Origin: Rhodopirellula bahusiensis
Lineage (GTDB): Bacteria > Planctomycetota > Planctomycetia > Pirellulales > Pirellulaceae
Direction: 5' to 3'
DNA length: 64,000 nt
Assembly: GCF_002727185.1 (NCBI RefSeq)
Contig: NZ_NIZW01000002.1
Location: forward strand, 124,001-188,000
The notes under the pieces are model-generated. The model was not told the DNA's origin. It saw only the letters and a list, made by a program, of their open reading frames with translations, and searched no databases. The position numbers and the translations under genes were made by a program. Shown here one piece after another: positions 37,823 through 47,500 of this stretch (position 1 is the first letter of the stretch; every line of letters starts with the position of its first letter).

Positions 37823-39739
37823 TCACTCCGTCGCTTCCAACTGCTGCTTGGCATCGGTGACGATTTCCGCCGCCCAGTCTTGTTCTTCATAAAGCGTGAC
37901 GATTCCTTGTAACACTTTGGCTTTGTTCTCAGGTGGCAACGTCAATGCAGTCGTGAGTCGCAATCGCAGGGCGAGTTCACGCTGGGTGTTGGCGACGAGG
38001 TCGGAAGGCTCCTCTTTCAAGCGTTCGAGTTCATCGCGAACGAGTGTTTCAAGTTGTTGCAGTTCTCTCAGTCGAAGTCGGTGCTTCAGTTTGTCGCCCG
38101 GCGAGAGAACGTAGCCCGCGGCTTCGGGATCGACCTCGATGGAATAGACGTCCAGCCAAGCTTGCAGGTGTTTCGCTGCATCGACGCTGGAAGATTCTCG
38201 CAGTGTTAGGGCCTGCAGCAGCGACTGTTCCGCCGGTGGCATCTTGAAAGAACCACCCGCAGACCGGGCACGATTTTTAAGCTGACGGTAAGTCGATTCG
38301 AGTTCAGCAGAACGTTGCCACTGAAGGACTTGTTCGGCGCGTTCATCGTCCGGATAGGCTTCCAAAAATTGAGCCATGCGAGAGGTTTCCGATCCCAAAT
38401 CTCCATTCAATTCAGCCTCTTGTAACGAGGCGAACAATGTGGAGGCGGATGGGGTTTGGATGGAATAGATGAACAGCGAGAGACCGCCCAAAAGGATCAA
38501 AACCATCCCGGCGATCGACGCCCATTGCACCCAGTTTGAATCCAAGCTTTCTGCGCGGTGAAGGTCCGACAGATAGCCACCGGGCGTTTGGTTGGAATCG
38601 ATGGTTTGAAAGTGAGTCTTAGCCGCTTCTTCTTTGTTCTTGGATTGAGTCGCTGAGTCGTTGGTGCTGGTCATCGCCGGATCGGTTAGCGGATCGGCGA
38701 GGTTGCTGGGATGTTCGCCCCCAATGACACGTCGACCGGTGATATGATCGCCACCGGTTTCGTTGGTTGGTAGATCAGGCGAGACCTCGCGAGAGGCATC
38801 GGTGTGATGATGTCCGCGAGTGTCGAGGTCGCCGGCCAAGTTAGGCGGCAACTCCGGTGTGAAGTCTTCGTCGCCGAGTTGAGTGCGAGACGCTTGTTCG
38901 TTCAGTGTGCGACCACGTTGCAGTCCGGCACGTGTGGCTTTCAATCGATTGAGGACCGCGAGTGCGGTTGGTGGCCGATCGGTAGGATCTTTTTCCAGCA
39001 GTTGATGCACGATCTCGACCACTTCGGCCGGGATGTCAGGATTGATCAAATCCAGGGGCACCGGTCGATCTCGTTGCAAAGCTTCGACGACTTGCGTGAC
39101 TTTCTTGCCCGCGAAAGGGGCTCGTCCGGCCAGCATCGCGTACATGACGCTGCCGAGAGCGTACAGATCGGTGCGAGGCGTGATCGAATAGCTGCCGGCT
39201 TGTTCCGGCGCCATATAGTCAGCGGTCCCGAGCACCGATCCGTGCAAAGTTTGTTCGCCAAAGCCAAACAGTTTGGCGATTCCAAAGTCGACCAGTTTGA
39301 CTTCGCCCGCGTCGGTCAAAATCAAGTTAGCTGGTTTGAGGTCGCGGTGGATCACGCCGATGTCGTGAGCGTGTTTCAGGGCCGCACAAACTTGTGAAGC
39401 GATGTCCAAGGTTGGCAACCAGCCCAATCGTTTGACATCGCGAATTCGTTTTTGCAGTGTCTCGCCGCGAACCAGTTCCATGGAATAGAACAGTTGCCCG
39501 GATTCTTCGCCGTAGCCAATTAGGCGGACGATACCCGGATGACGTAGTCGGCGAAGAGTTTCGATTTCCGCGTCAAAACGTCGGCGGAATCGCATGTCGT
39601 CGGCGACGTGTTGAGCGATCAGCTTCACGGCGACTTCTTCACCGGACTTTGCATGGTGAGCCCGATAGACCGACCCCATTCCGCCGCGGCCGATGACGCT
39701 ATCAATCTGGTACGGCCCCAGAATTTCTGGCTCAGCCAT
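37823..39739 (-). CDS. Membrane Ser/Thr protein kinase
   Basis: About 638 residues from the ATG at 39739, which overlaps the DUF4432 stop by 8 nt. The N-terminal Hanks-type kinase has GRGGMGSVYRA (G-loop), the VAVKL lysine, VIHRDLKPANL (catalytic Asp near residue 130), VDFGIAK and a complete APE-like MAPEQAG. A long Thr/Asp-rich linker leads to one transmembrane helix near 403-423 (SIAGMVLILLGGLSLFIYSI), then an extracytoplasmic helical domain of ~200 residues with TPR-like spacing. It presumably senses an envelope signal and phosphorylates cytoplasmic targets. Confidence 0.93.
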   Translation of the reverse strand: MAEPEILGPYQIDSVIGRGGMGSVYRAHHAKSGEEVAVKLIAQHVADDMRFRRRFDAEIETLRRLRHPGIVRLIGYGEESGQLFYSMELVRGETLQKRIRDVKRLGWLPTLDIASQVCAALKHAHDIGVIHRDLKPANLILTDAGEVKLVDFGIAKLFGFGEQTLHGSVLGTADYMAPEQAGSYSITPRTDLYALGSVMYAMLAGRAPFAGKKVTQVVEALQRDRPVPLDLINPDIPAEVVEIVHQLLEKDPTDRPPTALAVLNRLKATRAGLQRGRTLNEQASRTQLGDEDFTPELPPNLAGDLDTRGHHHTDASREVSPDLPTNETGGDHITGRRVIGGEHPSNLADPLTDPAMTSTNDSATQSKNKEEAAKTHFQTIDSNQTPGGYLSDLHRAESLDSNWVQWASIAGMVLILLGGLSLFIYSIQTPSASTLFASLQEAELNGDLGSETSRMAQFLEAYPDDERAEQVLQWQRSAELESTYRQLKNRARSAGGSFKMPPAEQSLLQALTLRESSSVDAAKHLQAWLDVYSIEVDPEAAGYVLSPGDKLKHRLRLRELQQLETLVRDELERLKEEPSDLVANTQRELALRLRLTTALTLPPENKAKVLQGIVTLYEEQDWAAEIVTDAKQQLEATE

Positions 39740-40916
39740 CGAGGTCCGTCCAATCCGCTCGCGGGTCGTTGGAAACTTCCGTCGGCTCACCTTCTTCCGT
39801 GAGCGTTTGGATTTTTTGTCGCATGCTTTCGACTGATTCAGTGTCCATCAAAGGATGCAATTTGATGCGGAATGACTTTGTTTCTCCGGCACCGACATCG
39901 ACCAGTCGTCCTTGTTGCTCTTCAAATCCGCGTCGATTGGGGAAACCGGTTGCGGGTTCCAGGCCGGCCACGTACCCGTCCGATTCAGCGGCAGTGTTCT
40001 TCCAAAGTACGAAAGCGGGCAGCGTGGAAGTTTTGAAGCTGACAGCGAAGCCGCGGTCTTGATCGGGCGACATCAGCATCGCGTGCGTGTAACCGGTTTC
40101 ATCGGCCCGAGGGCGGCCGAAGTAAACCCGTTCGGATTGGCCGGTGGTTGGTCCATCGAACTGGTCCCAGCGATCCATTTCCTCGGCCGCGTGAGCGTCT
40201 TTGGGAGCCAATTCGTCGAGCGTTGAAACGACGCGGCTGTTTTCGCCGAGGATCGGAGCCCCGAGGTTGATGTGATAAAGCATCTGCATCGTCCGCGGCG
40301 TCGCCAGTTCGTTGGTCACGTCGTCGAGCAACTCGACTTCGGTTCGATCGGCGTGAACGCGAATTCGTGATCGCATTCGGAAACGCTTGAAAAACAGCCT
40401 TGTTTCGATGGTTTCAGCGATCAACTCGACGCGTCCGCTGGCTTCGTCGAATTCCAGTGACAAAGAATCTGCGGGTGTGTTGGCGATGTGCCCGTGCAGC
40501 GGAAACTCGAGTTTTCCGTTGGCGTCGTGTTGAGGTGCACCGTTGCTTTCCAAACCGCACCGCACGACCAGTTCATCGAAACCTGACAACCAACCCAATC
40601 CGCTGGGTTCAGAAACGGGGACATGGTTTGGATGGACTGGACCGTTGACCGGGGAATTCCAGCCAAAGCGGACTCCGTCGCACTCGATTCGCCAGATGGA
40701 CATGCCGCGAGTTGGCAGCACATCCACGTGCATTCGGCTGTTTTTGAGTCGGACGATTTCGACGCCTTCGCTCACGCCACCGCGAAAGACGCCGTGACGG
40801 ACCGTCCAATCGCCTACTCGAGTCGACAAATCCAAGTGCAGAGGACTGCTGGTGTCCCACTGGATGCGTAGGTCACGGTCTTCGACTTCTCGGACAACGA
40901 CGGATTCGGTGGCCAT
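39732..40916 (-). CDS. DUF4432 family (aldose 1-epimerase-like) protein
   Basis: About 394 residues from the ATG at 40916 (MATESVVVREVED); the frame continues to a TTG at 41048, inside the divergent promoter region. Galactose-mutarotase-like fold features: LPTRGMSIWRIECDG, FGWNSPVNGPVHPN, GFDELVVRCGLESNG, FPLHGHIANTPAD with the conserved His pair, and YHINLGAPIL. DUF4432 members are sugar epimerase homologues of unsettled specificity. Downstream it is coupled to a Ser/Thr kinase; upstream it is divergent from a PMI-like cupin. Confidence 0.85.
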   Translation of the reverse strand: MATESVVVREVEDRDLRIQWDTSSPLHLDLSTRVGDWTVRHGVFRGGVSEGVEIVRLKNSRMHVDVLPTRGMSIWRIECDGVRFGWNSPVNGPVHPNHVPVSEPSGLGWLSGFDELVVRCGLESNGAPQHDANGKLEFPLHGHIANTPADSLSLEFDEASGRVELIAETIETRLFFKRFRMRSRIRVHADRTEVELLDDVTNELATPRTMQMLYHINLGAPILGENSRVVSTLDELAPKDAHAAEEMDRWDQFDGPTTGQSERVYFGRPRADETGYTHAMLMSPDQDRGFAVSFKTSTLPAFVLWKNTAAESDGYVAGLEPATGFPNRRGFEEQQGRLVDVGAGETKSFRIKLHPLMDTESVESMRQKIQTLTEEGEPTEVSNDPRADWTDLDG

Positions 40917-41111
40917 GAAGGGCTTCCAATTCAATTCGAGGGTGGCGTGCGAAGCCGGGGCATTCTGGACCCAGCCTCTGAACTTGTATAGACCTTCACG
41001 TCGGCCTAAAACATGTCCTGGAAACGGTCTGGGCGCGTTCAGCGTCAATTGTGTTCCATGCTAATTATCATCCATCCTCCCCATCTCACCCGCCTCCCAA
41101 CCGAGCACCCG

Positions 41112-42362
41112 ATGAGCACCGTGAAGTTAGACGAAGGATTGATTCAGGGCGACAGCGTTTCCAGTATCCTTGATTCTGCCATGGACGCCCATGGTGGTGT
41201 ACTGCGGTTGACTCCGACCTGGGTTCCGCGTTCGTTTCTGCATCCGGGACGTCGGATCAAATTGCATCCTTCGGATTATTACCGATTCGGTGCGGATCGC
41301 GGCGGGATTGACGAACGCTGGTTCGGCAGCACCACCGACGCAGCCAACGAAGGCCGAGTGTGGCACGAAGGCCAGAGTTTTTGCTTGTTCGAAGGCCAAA
41401 AATTCATGCTCAAAGATGCCGTCGCCGAACGAGGCAACGACATCGTTGGAGAAGCAATCTACTCGAAGTACAACCGCTGGCCGGTGTACTCGAAATTCTT
41501 CGACAACATGGGCCCGATTCCGCACCACATGCACCAGTCGTTTGAAGATGCGGAATTGGTCGGACAAGAAGGCAAGCCGGAAAGTTACTACTTCCCGCCT
41601 CAGCTGAACAACGTCGACAACAATTTCTCGTACACGTTCATGGGATTGGAACCTGGCACCCAACCCGAAGACGTTCGTCGTTGCTTGGAAAACTGGAACG
41701 AAGGCGACAACGGAATCTTAGATCTCAGTCGTGCGTACCGTCTGAAACGTGGTACGGGTTGGTTGATCCCACCGGGAGTCCTGCACGCGCCGGGTTCGTT
41801 GTGCACGTACGAGCCACAATGGGGCAGTGACGTGTTTGGCATGTACCAGTCGATCGTGGAAGGCCGCTATGTGCCTTGGTCATTGCTGGTCAAGGACATG
41901 CCCGAAGACAAGCACCAAGATCTCGACTTCATCGTCGGTCAATTGGACTGGGACAAGAACGTCGACACGCACTTCAAGAACAGCAATTACCTCGAGCCCG
42001 TTCGCGATGAAAAACGCAGCGGCGATGGGTACGAAGATTTGTGGATCGTTTACGGCACGGTCGATGGCGATCAATTGTTCAGCGCGAAAGAGCTGACGAT
42101 TGCTCCGGGTGCCAAGTGCGTTTTGAAAGACGGTGCAGCGAGCAGCTGGATCACCGTGCAAGGCCGCGGCCGGATCGGGAACCTCGACCTGCAAACTCCC
42201 GCGATGATTCGCTTTGGTGAGAACACGACCGACGAAGTGTTCATCAGCCACGTGGCAGCCACCAACGGCGTCGAGATCGAGAACTTGGGCAGCGAACCAT
42301 TGGTTGGCCTGCGTTACTTCGGCCCCAACGCTCACACCGATCTGCCCAAAGCCGGCAGCTGA
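41112..42362 (+). CDS. Phosphomannose isomerase-like cupin protein
   Basis: About 416 residues from the ATG at 41112 (MSTVKLDEGL). A cupin metal site appears as PIPHHMHQSFEDAELVGQEGKPESYYF-type sequence: HHMHQ then GKPESYYFPP, like the H-x-H/E and GKTExWY motifs of class I mannose-6-phosphate isomerases; GWLIPPGVLHAPGSLC provides the later His. Longer than the core family and without the rest of the PMI motifs, so the sugar is not deducible. Divergent from a DUF4432 epimerase: the pair likely works on one sugar. A strong terminator follows. Confidence 0.8.
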   Translation: MSTVKLDEGLIQGDSVSSILDSAMDAHGGVLRLTPTWVPRSFLHPGRRIKLHPSDYYRFGADRGGIDERWFGSTTDAANEGRVWHEGQSFCLFEGQKFMLKDAVAERGNDIVGEAIYSKYNRWPVYSKFFDNMGPIPHHMHQSFEDAELVGQEGKPESYYFPPQLNNVDNNFSYTFMGLEPGTQPEDVRRCLENWNEGDNGILDLSRAYRLKRGTGWLIPPGVLHAPGSLCTYEPQWGSDVFGMYQSIVEGRYVPWSLLVKDMPEDKHQDLDFIVGQLDWDKNVDTHFKNSNYLEPVRDEKRSGDGYEDLWIVYGTVDGDQLFSAKELTIAPGAKCVLKDGAASSWITVQGRGRIGNLDLQTPAMIRFGENTTDEVFISHVAATNGVEIENLGSEPLVGLRYFGPNAHTDLPKAGS

Positions 42363-42401
42363 GCGGATTCGTTCGATCAGAACGATCTCAATCACTTAGC
42401 G

Positions 42402-42439
42402 AAACGCGAGCGTCCCGAATTGGGGCGTTCGCGTTTTGC
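42402..42439 (+). terminator. Rho-independent terminator of the cupin gene
   Basis: A 14-bp stem (AACGCGAGCGTCCC at 42403-42416 against GGGGCGTTCGCGTT at 42422-42435, two G-T pairs) with a GAATT loop and a following TTT. It lies 40 bp after the cupin stop. Confidence 0.85.
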
Positions 42440-42545
42440 TTTGGTAGAACGCCGGTGCTTGCTAACGCATTTCCAATCGACGCATTCTCTGTCGGCTCCG
42501 TCACAACCCGCCGCGTTAGGAACCGTTCGGAATCAAGTTCGGCTT

Positions 42546-42602
42546 TAGCGGAGCGGCGCGAGCCGCCCGGTGTGTCACCGGAGGGCTCGCGCCCTTCCGC
42601 TA
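42546..42602. repeat. REP-like palindrome (GCGA-loop family)
   Basis: 57 bp made of two inverted hairpins, GCGGC-GCGA-GCCGC and GGGC-GCGA-GCCC (read on the minus strand). Its right end read on the minus strand starts GTAGCGG, matching the GTAG foot of REP elements. Its reverse complement matches 16458-16514 at 53 of 57 positions. Confidence 0.85.
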
Positions 42603-42703
42603 CCTTTTTTAGATCCCGAAGTTGTTTCCGAATGGTTCCTTAGCGAGGCCATTCCAGAGATCCTTGACTCGCTCTCAGTAACCTACACTCACGTTCGTCG
42701 AGT

Positions 42704-44173
42704 TTAGAAGAACACGTTTGCCGCCAATGGCATTTGGTGAGCTTGGCTTTCGGCGAAGTGCATTTGATAGGCGGCCGTGTTGGGGATCAGCACAAGGTCG
42801 CCTCGCGAAATTCCATGCGGGAAGCGGAAACGTCGTTGCATCAGGACCTCCGATTCGGTGCAGTAGCCGCCGACGAAGAAGCCGGTTGTTTCATCATCGT
42901 TGTTGTCGTTCGCCGCGGGATCGGGCGAGTTCGACTTTCCGATGACGATTGGATCGACCAAGAAATCGTCGCGAGTCGTCCTGCACTGAGAGCTGTTCAT
43001 CATCAACCCAACGAGCAGTTCGTCGTCTGAGCCGTTTTTGACAAACTGAACTTCGGCGATCGTCATTCCGCATCCGTCCAGCAACGCCCGTCCGGGTTCA
43101 CACTTCAAAGTCAATTCGCGACGGGTGATTTCACTCACGAGCGTCGGTGTCAGCACTTCGCGAAACCAGTGTACCGCGTTCCAAGGCTGCCAGGCTGGAT
43201 CGACGTCTATCAATGGCCGCTGACTCCACGTCATTTCGCGGTCGATCGCGAATTCGCCATTGCTCGCGGGGTCTGGTTGAGCCAGAGCGAGAAACCTCCG
43301 CCACTGAGATTCATCGCGGAGGTAGTTGATCGGGAAACCGCCACCCATGTCCAACCACGCGATCGAGTGCCCGGTTTCGCGAAGTCGGTCGACTGTTTCG
43401 AGTGCGTCTTCGATCAGCGACCTAGTGAACTGCGGAGCGAATTGCTCGTGGGATCTTTGAACATGAAAATGAACCCCGACGACCTCGATTCGTTGGTCAT
43501 CCAAAACTGTTTTCGCGAGCCGCACGAGTTCACTTGCTGGCGTTCCGAATCGCGTAGCGAGGGCCGGGAATTTCTGACGGCACGGTTGCAAGCGAAATGC
43601 AATTCGGGCGACCGGCGCCGGCTGTTCTATACACGCGAGGACTTCACGTAACGTCGCAAGTTCATCCGCGTTGTCGATCACCAGGGTGACGTTCTCGGTC
43701 ACGCACAAGCGAATCAACCCGTCTGGCTTGATCGCGGCGGTGCAGAGAATCGAATCTTCAAATGGTTCGTCGAGGGAACCCTCGAACTCGCCGAGCGTTT
43801 GTCTGAGTTCCGATTCGCTGGCGACATCGAAGCCGATCGAATTGGGAATGCCGGCTCGGACAAACTCGACGCACTTGTTGGCTTTGCGAGCCAAATGAAT
43901 TTGCAGCGGCAGGTTCGCTTCGGCGGCGACAGTTTTCAAATCGCAAATGGTTGCCCGCATCGGATTGGATGTCAGAACGTTGACCGGCGATCCGTGGAGC
44001 TGGATCAGTTGCTCCACGCGAACTGGGTTGCTGGCCAAATCGGTCATCCACGGCATCCAGATCGCGTCCAGCGGGACCACGCCACGGCACCGGCTGCGAA
44101 GATCGCTTGCGTGATCGTCCGAAGATGCCGGAGCGGGGGATTCGGCGCGGTTTGGAAGGATGCTGCGGTTCAT
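42704..44173 (-). CDS. PLP-dependent enzyme, DAP/ornithine decarboxylase superfamily (Y4yA-like)
   Basis: 489 residues. A fold-type III barrel with the PLP Lys in HLARKANKCVEFVRAG near residue 98, GFDVASESEL, AAIKPDGLI, the glycine loop WLDMGGGFPINY and EPGRALLDG. The classical HVGSQ segment is VHFHVQRSHEQF here, as in the Y4yA family rather than diaminopimelate decarboxylase. GGYCTESEVLMQRRF carries the Cys of the active site and AAYQMHFAESQ the late Tyr. Probably a decarboxylase or racemase-like enzyme on an unknown amino acid. Convergent on the cupin gene; upstream lies tRNA-Leu on the other strand. Confidence 0.82.
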   Translation of the reverse strand: MNRSILPNRAESPAPASSDDHASDLRSRCRGVVPLDAIWMPWMTDLASNPVRVEQLIQLHGSPVNVLTSNPMRATICDLKTVAAEANLPLQIHLARKANKCVEFVRAGIPNSIGFDVASESELRQTLGEFEGSLDEPFEDSILCTAAIKPDGLIRLCVTENVTLVIDNADELATLREVLACIEQPAPVARIAFRLQPCRQKFPALATRFGTPASELVRLAKTVLDDQRIEVVGVHFHVQRSHEQFAPQFTRSLIEDALETVDRLRETGHSIAWLDMGGGFPINYLRDESQWRRFLALAQPDPASNGEFAIDREMTWSQRPLIDVDPAWQPWNAVHWFREVLTPTLVSEITRRELTLKCEPGRALLDGCGMTIAEVQFVKNGSDDELLVGLMMNSSQCRTTRDDFLVDPIVIGKSNSPDPAANDNNDDETTGFFVGGYCTESEVLMQRRFRFPHGISRGDLVLIPNTAAYQMHFAESQAHQMPLAANVFF

Positions 44174-44259
44174 GCGGGCGAGGTTAGCGTGACGCGTCTG
44201 AGACTGGAAGGAAGCGACTTGTCGACATTGAGTTGAGACGATATCCTGCCGCTTTGCCC

Positions 44260-44344
44260 GCGGATGTGGCGGAATTGGCAGACGCGCTAGACTCAGGATC
44301 TAGTGCCCGATAAGGGCGTGGAGGTTCGAATCCTCTCATCCGTA
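44260..44344 (+). tRNA. tRNA-Leu (CAG anticodon)
   Basis: 85 nt with a 7-bp acceptor stem (GCGGATG with CATCCGT, last pair G-U), the TGGCGGAATTGGCAGACGCG D-arm typical of leucine tRNAs, an anticodon stem CTAGA/TCTAG around CAG (44294-44296), a long variable arm (TGCCCGATAAGGGCG) and the GGTTCGAATCC T-arm. CCA is not encoded. A terminator follows at 44367-44424. Confidence 0.97.
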
Positions 44345-44366
44345 CTTGATTGAAATTTGATGAATC

Positions 44367-44424
44367 AGCCCCAGTGTGGGTGCCGCTTTTTTTGATGCGG
44401 TGCCTGCGGATGGGGCTTTTTTTA
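44367..44424 (+). terminator. Terminator downstream of tRNA-Leu
   Basis: AGCCCCA (44367-44373) pairs with TGGGGCT (44411-44417), with an inner GCCGC/GCGG pairing, followed by a run of T (TTTTTTTT). Lies 22 bp after the tRNA. Confidence 0.75.
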
Positions 44425-44587
44425 TGCCGTTTTCGTGTTTTTGCGTTTTGTAACAACCGACGCTACCCCTCAATTTGATTGCAGAGGTTGGTCCGGTTGT
44501 GACGAAGTAATGGGTTGTGCAGAGGAGCTTTCTGCACCGGTGGACGACAAACTCGCTCGCCGATTCATTCGAACACAAGGTGGCACC

Positions 44588-47500
44588 GTGACCGGCAAGC
44601 TCATTCGACTCAATCAACGGAAGCGTTCCGCGAAACTGGCGACCGCAAAACGAGTTGCCCTCGCTCTGGCAATCGCGACCTCGACGGCCATGGGCGTCTC
44701 CGCTCAGCGTCCCAATCAGCCTCAACTGAAGCACGTCAAAGTGCCAGCTTCGGTGGCCGAATCGGTTGCGACTCGCTTGAGCCTTCAGTACTTGGACCAA
44801 CCCGGTGTGACGATCACGCCTGACGACCGTCCAGGCGGTGGATTGTTGGTTCTGGCTCCGCCCAATTTGCAAAACAAGATTGCCGCGGACGCCTCCACTT
44901 TGTCCAGCAGCCTGGCTCAAGTCGCCGGTTCACAAGTGGCGACGCCGATCACCGTGCATCTGGTCAACATCACTTGGCGCGAAGTCGAAGACGCCTTGCG
45001 AATCATCGCTGGCGAAGATGTGCCAGTGACGACCAGCCGCAATGGCGAGCGAGCATCGTTCACCTTGACGATGGAAAAACGTGGCGGCAGCACGACTCGA
45101 GTCGAGGTTGATCGTCGCTCCAACGCGGTCACGCTGACCACCAGCCCGATGATGCACAACACGTGGCGCAAGACGATCCAAGCGATCGATCAGGCACCTC
45201 GTTTTGCCGGCGAAGAAACTCGCGTTTACATGTTGCAGTACGCAAAAATTGCTTCGGTCCAACGTGCGATTCGTTTGCTTCGAGACTTGGACCCGAAGAG
45301 CGGTTCGGGAACGTCGGCACGCCCCGCGTCCAACCGGACTCAGCCTAATTTCCGCACCGCGGCTTTCCAAAATGACGGTGGCACGGCGCCGGACGGAGCG
45401 GCTGATGTTGCTCCCGCCGATGACGATGTCGACGGCGAAGATCCTGCGGGTCCCATCGGCGATCCCGAGATTCAGTTCGTTCCTGAGTCCGGACTGATCA
45501 TCGTCAAAGGCAACAAACGCGATATCCAACGCGTCATGGATATCGTCAAAGACATCGAAGAAAAGAGCAAGCTGACTCAGCCGGAAATTGAAGTTCGTCA
45601 GCTTCAGCATGCTGACTCCAACGCGGTTGCTGCACTGCTCACGCAGCTCTACGAAGACGTTTTGTCGGCTCGCCAAGGCGATGTCAGCATCACGGCTCTC
45701 GATTCACCCAACGCATTGTTGTTGATTGGTCGCAAAGAAGCGATCGAAGCGGTCAACAACTTGATCGAGAAGATTGACCAGCCGATTCCCGACACGGATC
45801 GTTTGCGAGTCTTCCGTTTGCAGCACGCTTCGGCGACTGACGCGGAAGCCACCATTCAGACGTTCTTCACCAACCAACCAGGCGGCGATGAAGAGAATCG
45901 TCCGGGATTGGGTGTTCGCGTCCGGATCTCAGCCGATTACCGCACCAACTCGCTGATCGTCAGTGCTTCGCCACGCGATCTCGCGGAAGTCACGCGTTTG
46001 GTCGAAGAGATCGACGTACAGAAGATTCCATCGACGGCTGAAATCAAAGTCTTTCCTTTGACGAACGCTCGTGCGGAAGACATGGTCGAGGTGTTGCAAG
46101 ACTCGATCTCGGGCGAGCCAGAAAACATCGCGGGTGACACCACAAACGCGGCAACTTCGTTGTCAATCGTTTCGTTGAATTCACCCGGCAACCCGATTCT
46201 CGATTCGGGCATCTTGAGCGGTGCCGTGATCACCGCCGACAGCAACGTCAATGCGGTTGTCGTTCGTGCTCCCGCCGGTGGCATGCCATTGATCGGCGAA
46301 CTGATTCGTCAGCTCGATCAAACACCCGGCATCGATTCGCTGGTCAAGGTGTTCACCATCGAAAACGGTGACGCAACGCAGTTGACCACGGCTCTGCAAA
46401 ACTTGTTCGGCGAGGATGCCGCAACCAACGGAACCAGCGTCGGTGCGGGCAACCTCGGCGATCTGCCATCGTTGTCAGCATCCGAAAGTGCTTTGACACC
46501 GCTCGTCTTCTCGACCGACATTCGCACCAACAGCATCATCGCCAGCGGTTCGGCCGAAGACTTGGAAGTGGTCGAGAGCATCTTGTTGCGACTCGATAGC
46601 GAAGGCTTCGCGGAACGCATCACCGAAGTGATTTGGCTCAAGCACCAGATTGCGGAGAACATTTCGACTGCGATCACCAACTATGTTTCTCAGCGTCAGC
46701 AATCCCGCAATGTGATCACGCAGTTCCAGCAAGGCCTCGGACCTTTGGACTTGCCCGATCGCGACATTGTCGCGGTTGCCGAAGGACAAACGAATAGCAT
46801 TTTGCTCAGCGTTTCGCCGCGGATTTACGAAGAAATTCGCCAATTGATCGATCGTTTGGACCGACGTCCACCGATGGTTCTGATCAAAACATTGATCGCA
46901 GAAGTCCAACTGGATGACGGATTCGAAATCGGCGGTGAGTTTGGGCTACAAGATTCGCTGTTGTTCGACCGCGGCAAGGCCACGGGTGCCATCGCCACGG
47001 CGAATCCTGCATCTGATCCGGGATTCAATTTCGGCGGCACAAGTCTGCCGAACAGCAACTCTTTTGGGCAGGAAAACGTTGCGTCGCAAGGTTTGACAAG
47101 CTTCGGAGCCAACGCCAGTCAGCTGACGCAGTTGAGTGGACTGAACTCAGGCGGCTTTGTCTTCTCCGCGGCGAGCGAGTCAGTCAATCTGTTCTTGCGG
47201 ACCTTGCGAGTAGCGAACCGACTGCAGATTCTGAGTCGACCTGAAATCATGACGGCCGACAACACGGAAGGATTCGTCCAGGTTGGTCAGAGTTTCCCTC
47301 GTCCGACCGAGTTGTCCTTTACTGGAGGGACGGGCGGCACGGCTTCGCAACCCATCATCGGGATCGAAGACGAGGAAATTGGGATCATCCTGCGGGTCAC
47401 TCCACGTGTTGGGGCTGACGGCTTGATTTTGATGGCCATCGATGCCAGCCGTAGCGATATCAACAACAACGAAGGCCAGATCATCGGGGCCTTCCAAGAT

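Larger units (their letters stand above)
42363..42703. other. Intergenic region with a terminator and a REP-like palindrome
   Basis: 341 bp between the convergent cupin (+) and PLP-enzyme (-) genes. It contains the terminator at 42402-42439 and the 57-bp palindrome at 42546-42602; no gene is visible. Confidence 0.6.
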
